Of a stretch of 64,000 nt of DNA, positions 62,601-64,000 are shown piece after piece. Source of the DNA: Nocardiopsis prasina DSM 43845 (GTDB taxonomy: Bacteria; Actinomycetota; Actinomycetes; Streptosporangiales; Streptosporangiaceae); assembly GCF_000341265.1 (NCBI RefSeq), contig NZ_ANAE01000110.1:58919-122918 (forward strand), written 5' to 3'. The notes under the pieces were generated by a model. That model saw only the letters and a program-made list of their open reading frames with translations, was not told where the DNA came from and ran no database searches. The position numbers and the translations under genes are program-made. The number at the start of each line of letters is the position of its first letter. Positions within the stretch are counted from its first letter, which is position 1.

Positions 62601-64000
62601 GGGCGCACGTGGTGGCGTCGATGCCGATCCGGCCCAGCGAGAGCTGGGGCAGGTCCCCGCGCAGGTGCGGCACGTAGCGGGTCCACCGCCAGCGGGTGTG
62701 GTCGCCCTCCATGGACAGCAGGTACAGCTGGAGCTCGGCGGGGCTGTGCAGGGCGACGAGCTGGGCGACCAGCCAGCGTTCCAGGGCGTGGGCGCCCTCG
62801 CCGGTCCCGGCCACGCCCACGACGCCGTTGTCCCTGACCGACACGCTCACCGGCACGTCCCGCATGTCCCAGGTGACCTCCTTGCGGTGGTCGTCCTTGG
62901 TGGGGTCCATGAGGACCACCTCGGAGGGGATGCTGCCGGTGCCCACGCGCAGTTGGGTGAAGTCCTCGTCGATCTTGCGGCGCTCCCACAGGCGGGAACG
63001 CGGGCCGGTGGACAGCAGCAGGACCGCCGCCGGGTCGGGACAGGTGTCGCGCAGGCGCCGCTGCGCGGAGACGAGGGCGTCACGGGCGTCCCTGGTGACC
63101 CGTTCCGTCTTCTCCTCGAACTCGCGCAGCTGCTTCTCGTAGCGGGCCTTGGTGGTCCTGCGCTGCATCAACTGCATGAACAGCACGGAGACGGGCGCCA
63201 GCAGACCGATGAGGAGCATCTGGGGGCGGTTCATGATGAGCGCGCCGCCGACCGCCATGGTGATCGGCATCAGGATCATCATGAGCAGCTGGGCGATCGG
63301 CTTGTCCGGCGGCTCGGGCGGGGTGGGCAGCTTGAACTTGGTCTTGGTGGGCGCGGGGTGCAGACGGGGCGGACGGTTGTAGTCCAGGCCGGTGCCGTCC
63401 TCGGAGGTGACGACGGAGGCGTCGGGCCGGTGGTTGGGCCACGCCTCGAAGAGGGTCCCGCCCAGGGTGAGCTGCTCCCCCTGCGGCCACGCGGTGTTCG
63501 GGGCGACCTCGTCGCGCTCCAGGTAAGTGCCCGGCCCGCTGCTGGTACCCGTGATGGTGACGGTGCCGTCAGGGGACACGCGGATCCGCGCCCAGTGGCC
63601 GTCCGCGTCGACGACGAGCACGGCGCTCTCGTGGTCGCCGACCACGTAGTCGCCCGGGTCGAGCCGGACGACCCGCCCGGCGTCGGGGCCGGAGACCACC
63701 CGGACCTCCACCACGCCCGGGGGTTCCGCCTTGACCTCGGCGGGTCCGCCCACACCGATGACCGACCCGTCCAGGATCCCGGCGTCAGCGAGGGACACTG
63801 ACGGATCGACGCGCCGGTCACCGACGTAGAGCGGGACCTCCTGGCCGTCGACGCGCGGCATCGTCCGGACCACCGGGTCCACGACCTCGGTGAGCTGGCG
63901 CACCGTGGCGCTGGGGTCGGCGTCGACGAGCATGTCCAGCCGCAGGGGGGAGGAGGCGACGGGGCCAAAGCCGTTCGGTCCGTCCACGGACGGGCCGGTG
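59629..64000 (-). CDS. EccC-type FtsK/SpoIIIE ATPase of type VII secretion, FHA-containing (5' end at window edge)
   Basis: At least 1452 aa. An N-terminal ubiquitin-like region (RLDMLVDADPSATVRQL) and an FHA-like domain (about 95-200) precede two membrane helices near 235-275 and three ATPase domains. ATPase 1 has a full Walker A GTTGSGKS (Lys near 653) and Walker B LMLVIDEFASM. ATPase 2 (GSGRTGRS near 986) and ATPase 3 (GPPQSGRSS near 1280) have Arg instead of the P-loop Lys, the usual degeneration in EccC. A GTG at 63987 is possible, but the first strand appears incomplete, so the true start probably lies beyond 64000. Other ESX genes should follow outside the window. Confidence 0.93.
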   Translation of the reverse strand, partial: TGPSVDGPNGFGPVASSPLRLDMLVDADPSATVRQLTEVVDPVVRTMPRVDGQEVPLYVGDRRVDPSVSLADAGILDGSVIGVGGPAEVKAEPPGVVEVRVVSGPDAGRVVRLDPGDYVVGDHESAVLVVDADGHWARIRVSPDGTVTITGTSSGPGTYLERDEVAPNTAWPQGEQLTLGGTLFEAWPNHRPDASVVTSEDGTGLDYNRPPRLHPAPTKTKFKLPTPPEPPDKPIAQLLMMILMPITMAVGGALIMNRPQMLLIGLLAPVSVLFMQLMQRRTTKARYEKQLREFEEKTERVTRDARDALVSAQRRLRDTCPDPAAVLLLSTGPRSRLWERRKIDEDFTQLRVGTGSIPSEVVLMDPTKDDHRKEVTWDMRDVPVSVSVRDNGVVGVAGTGEGAHALERWLVAQLVALHSPAELQLYLLSMEGDHTRWRWTRYVPHLRGDLPQLSLGRIGIDATTCARRVSELLMILEARAKATRGAVDDEPAIVVVLDGARRIRSLPGVVQLLREGPEVGIHVLCLDAEERLLPEECRAVVSITPHGMRLRRTSFDNVEDVRADVPSAAWADRLGRALAPLRDSSVGESGGSLPRSARLLDVIGLEPPNGDAIAAHWASGGRSTVATLGVGLDGPFAVDIRRDGPHALIAGTTGSGKSELLQTLVASLAAVNRPESMSFVLVDYKGGSAFKDCVDLPHTVGMVTDLDTHLVGRALVSLGAELHRREHILAKAGAKDIEDYLELLDRDPRMPQMPRLMLVIDEFASMARELPDFVKGLVNIAQRGRSLGIHLVLATQRPGGVVTNDIRANTNLRIALRMTDETESRDVIDAAESAHIGIDTPGRAYARLGHASLLPFQSGRVGGRRVVAVENASAPVAHAVKWSDLALPAPIAAKESQQSGDVEATDLTALVAAVREATEQVGARRQPSPWLEALPTSLTLSTLLRGRPPQAEPGVVRPVPIGLIDVPAQQRQMPYTFDLARTGHLHIMGSGRTGRSQTLRTLAASLALGHHPDDVHMYGLDCGNGALLPMERLPHCGAVAQRTQGDRVVRLLGLLGEELDRRQKLLAAHGCADLEELRAKLPGQERPAHIVLFIDRLDAFEQAFGEYNYGALVEDVTTLMRDGAGVGVHVVATGDRLLTRTKYSSTTEDLLVLRCNDSGDYGSAGLQARALPEEVPDGRAFRAGDALEVQIALLTKNPQGAAQGAELARIAEFVSQRQPGGGPRPFRVDVLPDQLTFADMSRYRTRPPRPLHALIGVGGNELTAVTADLSRIPTFLVSGPPQSGRSSMLTTMAASLLEGGTELLLVTPRGSRLADLRNERGVRAVIDAAEPRLSQLHEALGRFEADTAVVVIDDAELLLQSDLGKEFTRIARGMVGAGWGIVAAGTNEALQGGFNGWHVHLKRNRIGALLSPQSQADGEVLGLRLPKGVSSPRLTPGTAYLHLGDGRVQQVRVPMP

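Noticed and set aside
60244-63801. Open frame of 1185 codons on the plus strand
   Set aside because: Antisense shadow of the EccC-type ATPase. Its protein is low-complexity Val/Gly/Arg/His without domains, as produced by high-GC antisense frames.

Overview
The window is chromosomal DNA of a very GC-rich actinomycete, most likely a Nocardiopsis-type or related Streptosporangiales organism. The evidence is near-saturated G/C at third codon positions, frequent GTG starts, a mycothiol synthase, BldC, GlnR, DUF3073, a bS22-type micro-ribosomal protein, a SapA-type spore-associated protein, sortase-E (LAxTG) surface proteins and a type VII secretion ATPase. The species call is inference; no rRNA, tRNA or CRISPR array was seen.

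Layout. 0.1-7 kb: an unrecognised gene divergent from a MarR regulator, an epimerase, bS22, a histidine phosphatase and hemL. A two-gene ATPase/TOPRIM cassette of RloA/RloB type then sits between two exact 36-bp direct repeats, each of which is itself a terminator hairpin. 7-12 kb: PAP2 phosphatase, rraA, a membrane protein, a NarL-type two-component pair and a small gene remnant. 11.6-19.6 kb: a leftward haem block (rex, hemA, hemC, cobA/hemD, hemB and a primase/polymerase-like gene), with a perfect-arm Rex operator upstream of rex, preceded by a glutaredoxin and a MoaD/ThiS-type carrier.

19.7-31.7 kb: glnR, a secreted wall-type protein and mshD. A PHO box then leads into pstC-pstA-pstB with no pstS, and a nucleoside hydrolase is translationally coupled behind pstB. 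Next come a thioesterase, a GreA-like factor, a D-amino-acid-dehydrogenase-like oxidase divergent from a PucR regulator with two palindromes between them, and an orphan DUF47 (Pit accessory) gene. 32-38 kb: SCP2-like protein, purF, purM, DUF3073, an unknown gene and bldC.

37.9-44.7 kb is the most unusual stretch. Two paralogous acid-rich LAxTG surface proteins flank a lipoprotein amidase. They are followed by a protein made of four DivIVA N-terminal motifs, an M48-like membrane protein with HQxxH in place of HExxH, and a small leaderless gene under a textbook LexA box. 44.7-48.8 kb: a truncated thrS-like peptide, NUDIX, GNAT, and a ROK repressor beside xylA. 48.8-64 kb: tandem paralogous four-helix membrane proteins, a STAS anti-sigma antagonist, the meaB-mutB-mutA methylmalonyl-CoA mutase operon, a lipoprotein, a membrane Ser/Thr kinase with a SapA-family gene directly behind it, and a large EccC-type FtsK/SpoIIIE ATPase running to the window edge.

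Together the window combines core metabolism (tetrapyrrole, purine, phosphate, propionate/methylmalonate and xylose) with redox, nitrogen, phosphate and SOS regulation, and with cell-envelope functions. The best candidates for something undescribed are the repeat-flanked ATPase/TOPRIM cassette, the LAxTG/amidase surface locus with the neighbouring multi-DivIVA and pseudoprotease genes, and the pstS-less Pst operon carrying a nucleoside hydrolase.
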